Source: Actimicrobium sp035984655
GTDB taxonomy: Bacteria > Pseudomonadota > Gammaproteobacteria > Burkholderiales > Burkholderiaceae_D
DNA: 64,000 nt
Direction of reading: 5' to 3'
NCBI RefSeq assembly: GCF_035984655.1
Contig: NZ_JAXCHT010000021.1
Span: 1 to 64,000, forward strand
Part shown: positions 1 to 8,729 of the stretch, piece by piece
Layout: every line of letters begins with the position of its first letter
Numbering within the stretch: the first letter of the stretch is position 1
Notes under the pieces: generated by a model
What the model was told of the DNA's origin: nothing
Databases searched by the model: none
The model's input: the letters and a program-made list of their open reading frames with translations, nothing else
Translations under genes and position numbers: made by a program

Positions 1-199
1 GACCACAGGAAAAATCGCAAACGTTCGACGTAACGCGAACAAAAATCCCGCGCTACGCCGTCAAACAAGCGGAATTCGATTTGTTCCGCGTTTCCTTAGC
101 ATAATTGAACTTAAATGATCCGCGACAGTCCGCCTTCGATCCCGCACGGGGTTGGCAGGAACGCGGGTCATTCAACTTTTTCAGGAGTGCGCTGTGGTC

Positions 200-856
200 A
201 TGTCGTCAAATTTTCACCGTAAATCCTGCGCTGCCGTGTTGTTGGCGTGCGGGCTGTGCAGTTCAGCACTGGTGCTGGCCAAGGATGATACGGCGCTGGT
301 CGCGCATCCGGTCGATGTGCGCCCGGCGCCAGCGGCCGTGGCCGTGCGTGGCGATCTGGCGGCATTGCCGACCGATGTGGCCGAGCTGAAATTCCGTGAA
401 TTCTTCAAGATGCCGATCGGGCCACGCGGCCTCGATGCCTCCGACAAGCTGATTGCGCTGGCCGACAAGCGCGTACGCATTGTTGGCTACATGGCCCGTG
501 CCGAAACGCCGGTGGCCGGCATGTTCATCCTCACGCCACTGCCGGTGTCGCTGGGTGACGAAGATGAAAGCCTGTCCGACGATCTGCCTGCCAGTTCGGT
601 CTTCGTCCATCTGAATCCGAATGCCGAGCAAGCGCCGCTGCCGTATTACCCCGGCCTGTTGCAACTGACCGGCACCTTGCGTCTGGGACCGTTCGAGGAG
701 GCCGATGGCCATGTCTCGACGGTGCGCCTGGAGCTTGACCCGAATCTGGCTCGCGCCATGACACCACAGCAATTGGCTACCGCAGAAGCACAGCACGCAG
801 CACCCAGGCAATCCCCGAAGCAGGCACCGAAGCAGGAACAGCACGCCAAAAAATAG
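200..856 (+). CDS. Exported protein of unknown function, DUF3299-like
   Basis: The protein has 218 residues from the ATG at 200. An in-frame ATG at 152 exists, but the start at 200 places AGGAG (183-187) upstream and puts a clean Sec signal peptide at the N terminus (hydrophobic stretch about residues 9-26, cut near LVLAKDD). The mature part holds LADKRVRIVGYMAR and LTPLPVSLGDEDES, the pattern of small exported proteins annotated as DUF3299 (a 'GYM' strand followed by an acidic loop). The C terminus is rich in Gln, Lys and Pro (KQAPKQEQHAKK) and probably disordered. It lies 45 bp before the alkaline phosphatase gene on the same strand, so co-transcription is possible. No enzymatic motif is visible. 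The family assignment comes from memory of its pattern and is tentative. Confidence 0.6.
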   Translation: MSSNFHRKSCAAVLLACGLCSSALVLAKDDTALVAHPVDVRPAPAAVAVRGDLAALPTDVAELKFREFFKMPIGPRGLDASDKLIALADKRVRIVGYMARAETPVAGMFILTPLPVSLGDEDESLSDDLPASSVFVHLNPNAEQAPLPYYPGLLQLTGTLRLGPFEEADGHVSTVRLELDPNLARAMTPQQLATAEAQHAAPRQSPKQAPKQEQHAKK

Positions 857-901
857 CCGTATTTAATCAAATAACTATTTCAACTCATCTGGAAGCGTTT
901 C

Positions 902-2890
902 ATGAAAACACCATATTTTGCCCCGAACACCCTGCAGCTGTTGATCGCTGTCGCACTCGGCACGGTCGCCTGTGCCAGCGTTGCCGCGCCAACGATTTCG
1001 CGCCTGACGCCGCCGAGCAACCCGGCTGTCGTCGGCGCTACGACGCTGGCGCGCTTCCTGCCGGGTCAGCGTTTCGACCTGCAGGCTACCGTGCGTCCTG
1101 AAGCCGGCCTGACGATTACTTCCGTCAGCTTCGCCGTCGATGGCGTGATCGTCGCTGCACCAGCGGCCAACAGCAGCATCGTGCCAGCCACTGCCATCAC
1201 CGCCACCGCACCAGGCGCTGTTGCCGCGTCGCTGCGCGCGTACTCGAATTCGACCATCGGCATGCACACGCTGACCGCGACCGCCACCCAGAGCGATGGC
1301 ACCAGCACCACCGCCACCGGCAGTTTCGAAGTCATGCCAATCCTGACCAATCAGGGCCGCGTTGCCAAGAACGTCATCGTCCTGCTGGGCGACGGCATGG
1401 GCGCCGCCCACCGCACCGCCGCCCGCATCATGGTCAAGGGCTATGCCCAGGGCATGGCGCAAGGCAAGCTGGCCATGGATACCTTCCCGTTCACCGGCAT
1501 GGTCATGACCTCGTCACTGAACTCGATCGTCACCGATTCCGCACCTGGCATGGCCAACTACGTCACCGGCAACAAGGCGCAGAACAACCAGGAAGGCGTG
1601 TTCCCGGATGACACCACCGACGCCTTCGACAATCCACGCGTCGAATACCTGTCGGAGTACCTGCACCGCACCAAAGGCAAAAGCCTCGGTATCGTGACCA
1701 CGGCTGACGTGTTCGATGCCACACCAGCGGCCAACGCCGTGCACACCTCCAATCGCGGCAACGGCACCGGCATCGTCGACCAGTATCTTGACGACCGCAA
1801 CCTGACCGGTCTGACCGTGTTGATGGGCGGCGGACGAAAGTGGTTCCTGGCCAAGAATTCGGCCGCTGCACCAGCCAATAGCATCAACACCGGCAACGGT
1901 TCAGTGCGCTCGACGTCGACCGACTACGTGCTGCCATCCGACCTGGTCGCCGGCTGGGGCGCTGCTCCCGGCGCCATCGACATCAATCGCGACCTGATCA
2001 CCGACTTCCAGACCGCTGGCTTTGCCTACGCTGCCGACAAGACGTCGATGGATGCCGCCGGCGTGCCCGACAAGCTGCTCGGTCTGTTCAGCTACTCGAA
2101 CATGAACGTGGCCTTCGACAAGATCGGCAAGCGTCGCGGTACCTCGACGATCGTCGACGACTATGGCTTCCCTGACCAGCCAATGCTCGACGAAATGGCC
2201 GACAAGGCCATCAAGGTGCTCAACAAGAACAACACCAACGGCTTCTATCTGATGATTGAAGGCGCCTCGATCGACAAGCAATCGCATCTGATGGATGCCG
2301 ATCGCTTCATCGAAGAAACCATCGAGTTCGACCGTGCCGTCAAGGTTGCGCAAGACTTCGCTACCGCCAACCCTGACACGCTGGTCATCGTCACGGCTGA
2401 CCATGAGTGCGCAGGCGTGGGCATCATCGGCGCCTATACCGGCAGCGGTTTCCCGAGCAAAGCCAACGTCGCCACCTACGACGCTGCTGCGTTCCCGAAA
2501 TACACGATCCTGCCAGATGGTTATCCACAAACCACCGATGTGCCAGGCAAGATGCTGATCGGTTACGCCGGTAACGCAGACCGCTTCGAAACATGGAAAG
2601 CCAGCGCCCAGCCGGCGCAGGACTCGCAGCAATCGTTCATCGGTCAGGCGCCATTGAGCACCTACCCGGTCACCACGTTCGCTGCCAATGGTTCGGCGTT
2701 GGCCAACACCCGTAACGCCAGCACCGGTTATCTGGTTACCGGCCAGGTGCCGGGCGACCAGGGCGTGCATACCGCCACCGATATCCCGCTGTCGGCATTC
2801 GGTCGCGGTTCGATCCTGTTCTCGGGCGTGATGGATAACACCGACGTGTTCTTCAAGATCGGCCAGGCAGTGTTCGGCGGCTCAAAATAA
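902..2890 (+). CDS. Alkaline phosphatase, PhoA family
   Basis: This is a periplasmic or exported metal-dependent phosphomonoesterase of 662 residues. The start at 902 is preceded by GGAAG (891-895). A signal peptide (residues 1-28, ending ASVAA) is followed by about 130 residues resembling an Ig-like or adhesive module. The catalytic domain begins near residue 155. Visible active-site elements are the metal-binding LLGDGMG (about 160), the nucleophile motif TDSAPG (about 211-216, Ser attacked by phosphate), EGASIDKQSH (about 453-462), TADHE (about 498-502) and VHTATDIPL (about 622), matching the order of metal ligands in PhoA. It is longer than E. coli PhoA (about 470 residues) because of the N-terminal module and an insert before the last motif. 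No clear Pho box is visible upstream. Family is confident; substrate and phosphate control are not shown. Confidence 0.93.
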   Translation: MKTPYFAPNTLQLLIAVALGTVACASVAAPTISRLTPPSNPAVVGATTLARFLPGQRFDLQATVRPEAGLTITSVSFAVDGVIVAAPAANSSIVPATAITATAPGAVAASLRAYSNSTIGMHTLTATATQSDGTSTTATGSFEVMPILTNQGRVAKNVIVLLGDGMGAAHRTAARIMVKGYAQGMAQGKLAMDTFPFTGMVMTSSLNSIVTDSAPGMANYVTGNKAQNNQEGVFPDDTTDAFDNPRVEYLSEYLHRTKGKSLGIVTTADVFDATPAANAVHTSNRGNGTGIVDQYLDDRNLTGLTVLMGGGRKWFLAKNSAAAPANSINTGNGSVRSTSTDYVLPSDLVAGWGAAPGAIDINRDLITDFQTAGFAYAADKTSMDAAGVPDKLLGLFSYSNMNVAFDKIGKRRGTSTIVDDYGFPDQPMLDEMADKAIKVLNKNNTNGFYLMIEGASIDKQSHLMDADRFIEETIEFDRAVKVAQDFATANPDTLVIVTADHECAGVGIIGAYTGSGFPSKANVATYDAAAFPKYTILPDGYPQTTDVPGKMLIGYAGNADRFETWKASAQPAQDSQQSFIGQAPLSTYPVTTFAANGSALANTRNASTGYLVTGQVPGDQGVHTATDIPLSAFGRGSILFSGVMDNTDVFFKIGQAVFGGSK

Positions 2891-2899
2891 ATCAGCGCC

Positions 2900-2929
2900 G
2901 GCCCGCGCCCCGATTCGGGAGCGCGGGCC
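2900..2929 (+). terminator. GC-rich hairpin after the alkaline phosphatase gene
   Basis: GGCCCGCGC and GCGCGGGCC form a strong stem with one bulge, 10 bp past the phosphatase stop. There is no clean T run afterwards, so it may act as an RNA 3' end or a weak terminator. Confidence 0.4.
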
Positions 2930-2973
2930 TTGCCGGGTTCGCCCGCACGCATTCATCCAAAAGGAATAGCACC

Positions 2974-3612
2974 ATGTTCAAGCACTCAGTATTGAAGCGC
3001 ACCATGCTGGCAGCGGTCATCGCCGTCAGCGGTTTTGCTGCCTCGGCTGCGCACGCCGATTACAGCTTTGATTTTTCGCAGGCCAACAGCCTGACCAAGT
3101 ATGCCGACGTCAGCTTCGGCAGCGCCAATCTGGAAGATATCCTCGACGCCAACTTCGACAAGATCGGTCAGCACTGGGTGGTCGATCCAGCCTATCCTGC
3201 CTTTCTCAGCGATATGTCCCTCAATGGCTACAACGGGACCGCAGCTGCTGGCGTGACCGGTTTGAATGCGCTGGATGCGCCGATCCTGATGCACTTCAAT
3301 GCGCCCGTGTCGATCTACTCGTTCCTGCTTAAGCAAGACAACAGTGCGTACGGTTTCCCAGGCCCGACGAACCTGACGTTCCTGAATGCGAATGGCGAGC
3401 AAATCGGTTCCAGCGTGGATTACATCCAGAACGCTGTCACGTCGATTTCGGCCGGTCCGCTCAGCCAGCAAATCAGTGGCGTGGTGCTTTCCAGCGGCAA
3501 GTTCTACACCAGCCGCAACGTCATCACTGCCGTTCCTGAGCCGGAAACCTACGCCATGCCGCTGGCCGGTCTGGCTTTGCTCGGTGTTGCCGCGCGTCGC
3601 CGCAAGTCGTAA
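2974..3612 (+). CDS. PEP-CTERM sorting-domain exported protein
   Basis: The 212-residue protein has an N-terminal signal peptide (residues 1-28, ending SAAHA) and a C-terminal PEP-CTERM signal: the VPEPETYAMP motif, a hydrophobic helix (AGLALLGVAA) and a basic RRRKS tail. In known systems EpsH-type exosortase recognises this tripartite tail and the protein is processed at the envelope, usually alongside exopolysaccharide production. The start at 2974 has AAGGA upstream. The central 150 residues have no motif I recognise, though the many Asn, Ser and aromatic residues fit an extracellular beta-rich protein. No exosortase gene is in this window, so the sorting machinery must be elsewhere if the signal is functional. 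Probably a separate unit from the phosphatase, given the hairpin between them. Confidence 0.88.
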   Translation: MFKHSVLKRTMLAAVIAVSGFAASAAHADYSFDFSQANSLTKYADVSFGSANLEDILDANFDKIGQHWVVDPAYPAFLSDMSLNGYNGTAAAGVTGLNALDAPILMHFNAPVSIYSFLLKQDNSAYGFPGPTNLTFLNANGEQIGSSVDYIQNAVTSISAGPLSQQISGVVLSSGKFYTSRNVITAVPEPETYAMPLAGLALLGVAARRRKS

Positions 3613-3625
3613 TTGGCAGTTTCAG

Positions 3626-3654
3626 AGCCGGCGGGCGGTGCCTGCCGGCTTTCC
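3626..3654 (+). terminator. Possible terminator after the PEP-CTERM gene
   Basis: AGCCGGC (3626-3632) pairs with GCCGGCT (3644-3650), followed by a short T-containing tail. It lies 14 bp after the stop codon. The T run is short. Confidence 0.45.
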
Positions 3655-3681
3655 CGGTAATACATTGAATTCCTCGACACC

Positions 3682-3990
3682 ATGCGTTTGTCCCGTTTAG
3701 TTCTTGCAACGGCTCTGTTGGCGGGCGGCCTGTCGTCCATGCCATGCGGCGCCGACGCCGAAATCCGCTCCTGGATCGACGCCAACGGCACCCCGGTATT
3801 CAGCAATCTGGCATCCGGTTCGAGCGCAACCGGACGCCCGCACCAGGCGTCGGCAGCGCCATTCGCCGAAACTGCCGGGCAGCCATCCGGTGCCCAGGCG
3901 CCGGTCGCGCAGGTGGGCATCGAGCCGGAATCCGGCAGCGCCGACAAGGAACTGCCGCCGGTCGAACACGACGCACTGCTGGACCACTGA
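3682..3990 (+). CDS. Small exported DUF4124-like protein
   Basis: The 102-residue protein has a signal peptide (residues 1-26, MRLSRLVLATALLAGG core) followed by IRSWIDANGTPVFSN, which resembles the short DUF4124 motif ('W.D.nG...ySd') found in many small envelope proteins of beta- and gammaproteobacteria. The remainder is Ala/Pro/Gly-rich and likely disordered. No strong ribosome-binding site precedes 3682. The function is unknown. The signal peptide supports a real gene; the domain name is tentative. Confidence 0.6.
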   Translation: MRLSRLVLATALLAGGLSSMPCGADAEIRSWIDANGTPVFSNLASGSSATGRPHQASAAPFAETAGQPSGAQAPVAQVGIEPESGSADKELPPVEHDALLDH

Positions 3991-4296
3991 CGATTCCCCG
4001 CGGCCCGGCTCGCCATCCACCTGTCGTATTGTTACGCCACAGTTTGCGGGCGGCGCTGATTCAATCCTGCTACCCACTGCCATTTGCACTGCGCGTCGTT
4101 TGCGCGTGACCGTGGTCAACACGCATGGCGCTTGATGATGGATCTGGGGAAATGCGTATTTTTTCCGCAACTTGCTTGCGCCGTATCGTCGCTGATCGAC
4201 TGTAAATCCTTCGTTTTACTGATAGCTTTTGTATTCAATGGACAGCTGAATTTTTGTTGTGTAAATTGACACACTTTTCGCGATCGGGATGATTGT
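3991..4296. other. Non-coding stretch with an AT-rich tract
   Basis: No convincing gene is seen. The part from about 4140 to 4300 is clearly richer in A and T than its surroundings. It holds a dyad TGTGT-N6-ACACA (4258-4273) and a TTGACA hexamer at 4266-4271, which could be a -35 element for the downstream acyltransferase, but no good -10 hexamer sits at the right distance. Confidence 0.4.
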
Positions 4297-4557
4297 TTGG
4301 CACAGGCGATCCCGCATGATTTTTATCAATATCTGCCGTGGGCCTGGCGTGACATCATCGCCATGCGCGACGGCAGGCATCGCGGCGGCGTATCTGGCCA
4401 ACCCACGGATCTCGCGGCAATGCGCACAATCGATCCAGGTGCCGTACTTCCGCACCGGTATTACCTGGCTGTCGCAGCTGTCCGCCCGCCACCGAATGCA
4501 GAACGTGACCCGGCCTGGGTCCGACGAATCAGGCAAGAAGAAATGAAGGAATCGTAA
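4297..4557 (+). CDS. Possible 86-residue ORF coupled to the acyltransferase
   Basis: An open frame with a TTG start at 4297 ends in TAATG, sharing its stop with the acyltransferase start codon, an arrangement typical of translational coupling. Codon use looks moderately like host coding sequence. There is no good ribosome-binding site before the TTG, no signal peptide and no family I recognise. It may be a real small gene or simply open leader sequence. Confidence 0.25.
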   Translation: MAQAIPHDFYQYLPWAWRDIIAMRDGRHRGGVSGQPTDLAAMRTIDPGAVLPHRYYLAVAAVRPPPNAERDPAWVRRIRQEEMKES

Positions 4558-5741
4558 TGGCAAGTCTTGAGCAGACCCTGAACCGCTATCGTGGCATTGG
4601 CCCTGGGTTCGATTTTTTGCGCGTCTTTCTGGCCGTATGCATCGTCTTTGTGCATGCCATCCAGTTGACCGGGTACCGCGAAGCATTGATGGAAACGCCG
4701 GGCTGGTTCCTCACCTACGCACTGGTGCCGATGTTCTTTGCGCTCAGCGGCTTCCTGATTACCGCCAGTGCAATTCGCCTGTCGCTGAAGAATTTCCTGT
4801 TGAACCGCGGACTCAGGATTGTCCCGGCACTGGCAGTCGACGTGGTGATTTGCGCGCTGGTGATCGGACCGCTGCTGACGACCTACTCTCTGGGCGACTA
4901 CTTTTCCGGCGCAAGCTTTCGGGTTTACTTTCTCAACGTGTTTGGCTGGATTCACTATTCCTTGCCCGGTGTATTTACCAATAACCATTCCGACCAGGTC
5001 AATGGTGCGCTCTGGACCGTGCCCTACGAAATCATGTGCTACGTCTTTGCGGCGATATTCATCGTCGCCAATTGGCTCCGCAGCAAATTCAAGGTGCTCG
5101 CGCTGACCACGGTTTTCCTGCTGGTTGGCGGATTCATCCACCCGTTCGGGCTGTTTGCCATGCTGCCCGAGACGTTGCAGGGCGCGGCCGACTTTCTGCT
5201 GGTCAGCAAGGAATCGCAAATCCTTGAGGCATTCCTGCTTGGCATCGTCGCGTATCAGTGGCGCGCCAGTATCCAATACAGCAAGACTGCATTCTGGGGC
5301 TGCGTTGCGCTGTGTATTCTGGCGGCATTGTTCCCGCGCGTCGCATCATGGAATATCTCCCGTCTCGTGCTGCTGCCGGCGCTGACCTACATGACGGTGT
5401 TCATTGGCCTGTCGGCCATTCCCATTCCATCGTATTTCAAAAAGGGCGATTATTCCTACGGCATTTATCTGTATCACGATCCGTTAATGCAAAGCGTGAT
5501 CGCGCTGTTCCCGGCCATTGCGATGGGTAGTTATGCCGGGACCGCATTCACGTTCTTGTGCGGCTTGAGCATGGTGTTGCTGATGTCGAATTTGTCCTGG
5601 CATTTCGTCGAAAAACCGATCCTTGCCATGCGCAAGCGGTTTTCGTTCGTTGCGAAAGTCCGGGACCTGGGAGATGGTGCGACCAGGGCGGACACCGGCG
5701 CCAGTCTGCCGGAGGATGTGACGGCGGCGCCGGAACGTTGA
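4557..5741 (+). CDS. Acyltransferase family 3 (OafA-type) integral membrane protein
   Basis: The 394-residue protein has about ten predicted transmembrane helices and the N-terminal acyltransferase-3 signature FDFLRVFLAVCIVFVHA (residues about 19-35), whose His is conserved in the family. These enzymes move acetyl or other acyl groups onto extracytoplasmic carbohydrates such as O-antigen, exopolysaccharide or Nod factor. Other family-like stretches are LNRGLRIVPAL and the C-terminal SYGIYLYHDP and HFVEKPIL. AAGGA (4546-4550) precedes the ATG at 4557. The tail after the last helix is hydrophilic (about 30 residues). No glycosyltransferases lie nearby, so the acceptor is unknown. It converges with ybeY, with about 60 bp between their stop codons. 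Confidence 0.88.
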   Translation: MASLEQTLNRYRGIGPGFDFLRVFLAVCIVFVHAIQLTGYREALMETPGWFLTYALVPMFFALSGFLITASAIRLSLKNFLLNRGLRIVPALAVDVVICALVIGPLLTTYSLGDYFSGASFRVYFLNVFGWIHYSLPGVFTNNHSDQVNGALWTVPYEIMCYVFAAIFIVANWLRSKFKVLALTTVFLLVGGFIHPFGLFAMLPETLQGAADFLLVSKESQILEAFLLGIVAYQWRASIQYSKTAFWGCVALCILAALFPRVASWNISRLVLLPALTYMTVFIGLSAIPIPSYFKKGDYSYGIYLYHDPLMQSVIALFPAIAMGSYAGTAFTFLCGLSMVLLMSNLSWHFVEKPILAMRKRFSFVAKVRDLGDGATRADTGASLPEDVTAAPER

Positions 5742-5801
5742 GCTCAGCGGGCCTTGTGCGTTGCAGGGCAGGGTTGCATCGCGCAACGCTGCGTTTTCCT
5801 G

Positions 5802-6260
5802 CTATTGCTCCAGAAAGGGATTGGCAAACCCGAGGCGCGCCAGTACCTCGATCTCAAGCGCTTCCATTTCGTCGGCCTCGGCATCGGATTCGTGATCGTA
5901 GCCTTGTGCGTGCATCACGCCGTGGACCACCAGATGGGCGGCATGTTCGACCAGTGTCTTGTTTTGCGCCAGCGCTTCGGCCTGCAACACGTCGGTGCAC
6001 AGGATCAGGTCGGCACGGGTGACTTCCTCGGCCTCATCTTCGCTGTACGCAAAGGTCAGCACATTGGTTGCGTAATCCTTGTCGCGGAATTCGCGATTGA
6101 GCTGGCGGCCTTCTTCAGCATCAACCAGCCTGATCGTCAACTCCGCCGGCGCGAACAGCGCCGCCTGGACCCAGCGTCGCAGCAGCGGCCGCGTAACCTG
6201 TTCGGCCAGTCGCGCATCGGCGAATTGCACGGTCAGCGAGAGCTTATTTTTTTGTGGCAT
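5802..6260 (-). CDS. ybeY: Endoribonuclease YbeY (16S rRNA maturation)
   Basis: YbeY is a zinc-dependent single-strand RNase acting in 16S rRNA 3'-end processing and ribosome quality control. From the ATG at 6260 the protein is 152 residues, the usual family length; the longer frame (to 6329) adds an Arg-rich extension unlikely to be translated. The zinc-binding signature HGVMHAQGYDH is present near residues 112-122, and NVLTFAY matches the conserved NVLSFP-type strand. The start overlaps the end of phoH by 17 nt, indicating translational coupling. In many relatives the order is miaB-phoH-ybeY-corC-lnt; here an acyltransferase converges directly behind ybeY, so the last two are not adjacent. 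Confidence 0.95.
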   Translation of the reverse strand: MPQKNKLSLTVQFADARLAEQVTRPLLRRWVQAALFAPAELTIRLVDAEEGRQLNREFRDKDYATNVLTFAYSEDEAEEVTRADLILCTDVLQAEALAQNKTLVEHAAHLVVHGVMHAQGYDHESDAEADEMEALEIEVLARLGFANPFLEQ

Positions 6261-7347
6261 TGCGACTCGCTGCGCTCTTGACCGGCTTGATCGCCGCCGG
6301 CGTGCCGACCGCCTCATAGGCATCGACAATCCGCGCTACCAGTGGATGACGCACCACGTCGACGCTGCTAAAGCGCGTGAAGGCAATGCCGCGCACGGCA
6401 TCGAGCACGTCGATGGCATCGACCAGGCCACTCTTCTGGGTGCGCTGCAAGTCGATCTGCGTGACGTCGCCGGTGATCACGGCCTTGCTGCCGAAACCGA
6501 TCCGGGTCAGAAACATTTTCATTTGTTCCGGCGTGGTGTTCTGCGCTTCGTCGAGGATGACGAAGGCGTGATTCAGCGTGCGGCCGCGCATGTATGCCAG
6601 CGGAGCAATTTCGATGGCCTGCTTTTCGAACATCTTCTGGGTGCGATCAAAACCGAGCAAGTCGTACAGGGCGTCGTATAACGGACGCAGATACGGGTCG
6701 ACTTTCTGTGCCAGATCGCCGGGCAGGAAGCCGAGCCGTTCGCCGGCTTCGACCGCCGGGCGGGTCAGGACGATGCGCTTGACCGCATCGCGTTCCAGCG
6801 CATCGACTGCGCAGGCGACCGCCAGATAGGTCTTGCCAGTGCCGGCTGGGCCAATCCCAAAGGTGATGTCGTGGTCAAGAATCGCCTTGAGGTAGTCGAG
6901 CTGATGCGGGGTGCGGCCACGCAGATCGTGGCGACGCGTTTTCAGCACCGGACCTTCGATGTGCGACAGGTCGAATTCTTCCGGGACCGCAGCCGCCACC
7001 GTCGCCAGCGCCTTGCGGCGACCCGGCGCGCGCACTGGCTTGAGCGTGGCAGCCGGGGTCGCGGCCCAGGTCATCCCGGCGCGCTGTTCGACCAGTGCCA
7101 GCTGGACTTCCTCGATCGAGACGACGTTATCGGCCAGCGCATAGAACTTTTCCAGCAGCGCGGTGGCGCGTTCGGCATTGTTGCCGCCGACGATGAAGCG
7201 TTCGCCGCGCCGGAAAATGGTCACGTCCAGCGCCGACGAAATCTGTCGCAGGTTTTCATCCATCGGCCCGCACAGATGCGCCAGCCGGATGTTGTCCAGC
7301 GGATCGGGAATGAAGTACATCGGCTCGGCCGGGGTGCGGGTTTTCAA
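6244..7347 (-). CDS. phoH: PhoH-like ATPase (YbeZ)
   Basis: This PhoH/YbeZ family P-loop ATPase has 367 residues if read from the TTG at 7347; an ATG at 7320 (MYFIPDPL) is an equally good start. Walker A is GPAGTGKTYLA and Walker B is FVILDEAQN, followed by the TRIGFGSK and ITGDVTQIDL motifs typical of PhoH. The N-terminal 100 residues resemble the KH-like part of YbeZ. PhoH partners YbeY in RNA metabolism, and the two genes overlap here. The TTG start overlaps the miaB stop codon (TTGA), supporting one miaB-phoH-ybeY transcript. A helicase-like function is proposed for the family; the precise substrate is not established. Confidence 0.93.
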   Translation of the reverse strand: MKTRTPAEPMYFIPDPLDNIRLAHLCGPMDENLRQISSALDVTIFRRGERFIVGGNNAERATALLEKFYALADNVVSIEEVQLALVEQRAGMTWAATPAATLKPVRAPGRRKALATVAAAVPEEFDLSHIEGPVLKTRRHDLRGRTPHQLDYLKAILDHDITFGIGPAGTGKTYLAVACAVDALERDAVKRIVLTRPAVEAGERLGFLPGDLAQKVDPYLRPLYDALYDLLGFDRTQKMFEKQAIEIAPLAYMRGRTLNHAFVILDEAQNTTPEQMKMFLTRIGFGSKAVITGDVTQIDLQRTQKSGLVDAIDVLDAVRGIAFTRFSSVDVVRHPLVARIVDAYEAVGTPAAIKPVKSAASRNATKK

Positions 7348-8699
7348 GCGAGTTGCCGATCAGTGATCAGCGCGAGATCGCCGCGCAGCGAGTAGGCGAA
7401 GCTTTCCGTGATGGTGACGTCGACCAGTTGGCCGACCAGGCGCGCACCATCGGCGCCACCGTCGAAATTGACGACGCGGTTGTTTTCGCTGCGGCCCTGC
7501 ATTTCGCTGGGGTCCTTTTTGGACGGGCCTTCGACCAGCACCCGATACGTCTTGCCAACCATCTCGGCGCTGTAGCGCTTGGTGTTGGCATCAATGACGG
7601 CCTGCAGGCGCTGCAGGCGGGCCAGCTTGACCGCATGCGGCGTGTCGTCTTCCAGCGTTGCCGCCGGGGTGCCGGGACGCGGGCTGAAGATGAAGCTGAA
7701 GCTGTTGTCGTAGCCGATGTCGTCGATCAGTTTCATCATCGCTTCAAAGTCGGCCTCGGTCTCGCCCGGAAAGCCGACGATGAAGTCCGACGAGATCGCG
7801 ATGTTCGGCCGCACCGCGCGCAGGCGGCGGATGATGGATTTGTACTCGAGCGCCGTGTAGCCGCGTTTCATCGCCATCAGGATGCGGTCCGAGCCGTGTT
7901 GCGCCGGCAGGTACAGGTGATCGACCAGCTTCGGCACCTTGGCGTAGGCGTCGATCAGGCGCTGGCTGAATTCCTTCGGATGACTGGTGACGAAGCGGAT
8001 GCGTTCGATGCCGTCGATTTCGGCGATGTATTCGATCAGCAGCGCAAAGTCGGCGATCTCACCGTCGGCCATTTCACCGCGAAACGCATTGACGTTCTGG
8101 CCCAGCAAGGTGACTTCCTTGACGCCTTGGGTCGCCAGACCGGCTACTTCGGCCAGCACGTCGTCAAAGCGGCGCGAGACTTCCTCGCCGCGCGTGTAGG
8201 GCACCACGCAGTAACTGCAATATTTGCTGCAACCTTCCATGATCGAGACGAAGGCGGTCGCGCCGTCGACCCGGGCTGGCGGCAGGTGATCGAATTTTTC
8301 AATTTCCGGAAAGCTGATGTCGACCTGCGGCTTGCCGCTGCTGCGGCGCTGGTCAATCAATGCCGGCAGCCGGTGCAGCGTCTGCGGGCCGAACACTACA
8401 TCGACATACGGCGCGCGCTTGATGATCGCAGCGCCTTCCTGCGACGCCACGCAGCCGCCGACGCCGATGACCAGATCCGGCTTGAGCAATTTCAGCTCGC
8501 GAATGCGGCCCAGATCGGAAAAGACTTTTTCCTGCGCCTTTTCGCGCACCGAGCAGGTGTTGAGCAGGATTACGTCGGCGTCTTCGGCGGTGTCGGTCTT
8601 GATCAGGCCGTGGGCGGCTTCGAGCACGTCGGCCATCTTGTCCGAGTCGTACTCGTTCATTTGGCAACCGAAGGTCTTGATGAATACTTTTTTCTGCAT
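7344..8699 (-). CDS. miaB: tRNA-2-methylthio-N6-dimethylallyladenosine synthase MiaB
   Basis: MiaB is a radical-SAM methylthiotransferase that converts i6A37 (made by MiaA) to ms2i6A37 in tRNAs reading UNN codons. The 451-residue length fits the family. The N-terminal UPF0004 domain carries KTFGCQMNEYDS, NTCSVREKAQ and GVGGCVASQEG, whose Cys residues bind the auxiliary 4Fe-4S cluster. The radical-SAM CxxxCxxC motif appears in CSKYCSYCVVPYTRG. The C-terminal 70 residues match a TRAM RNA-binding domain. It is first of the three tightly packed genes miaB-phoH-ybeY and lies 30 bp after a small exported-protein gene. Its partner miaA is also in this window, about 34 kb away at 42.4 kb. Confidence 0.97.
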   Translation of the reverse strand: MQKKVFIKTFGCQMNEYDSDKMADVLEAAHGLIKTDTAEDADVILLNTCSVREKAQEKVFSDLGRIRELKLLKPDLVIGVGGCVASQEGAAIIKRAPYVDVVFGPQTLHRLPALIDQRRSSGKPQVDISFPEIEKFDHLPPARVDGATAFVSIMEGCSKYCSYCVVPYTRGEEVSRRFDDVLAEVAGLATQGVKEVTLLGQNVNAFRGEMADGEIADFALLIEYIAEIDGIERIRFVTSHPKEFSQRLIDAYAKVPKLVDHLYLPAQHGSDRILMAMKRGYTALEYKSIIRRLRAVRPNIAISSDFIVGFPGETEADFEAMMKLIDDIGYDNSFSFIFSPRPGTPAATLEDDTPHAVKLARLQRLQAVIDANTKRYSAEMVGKTYRVLVEGPSKKDPSEMQGRSENNRVVNFDGGADGARLVGQLVDVTITESFAYSLRGDLALITDRQLA

Positions 8700-8729
8700 G
8701 AGGTCAGTCAGGGCGAATGGATTGGGTAA

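Noticed and set aside
856..901. Pho box upstream of the alkaline phosphatase
   Set aside because: The AT-rich spacer has no pair of CTGTCAT-like repeats at 11-bp spacing.
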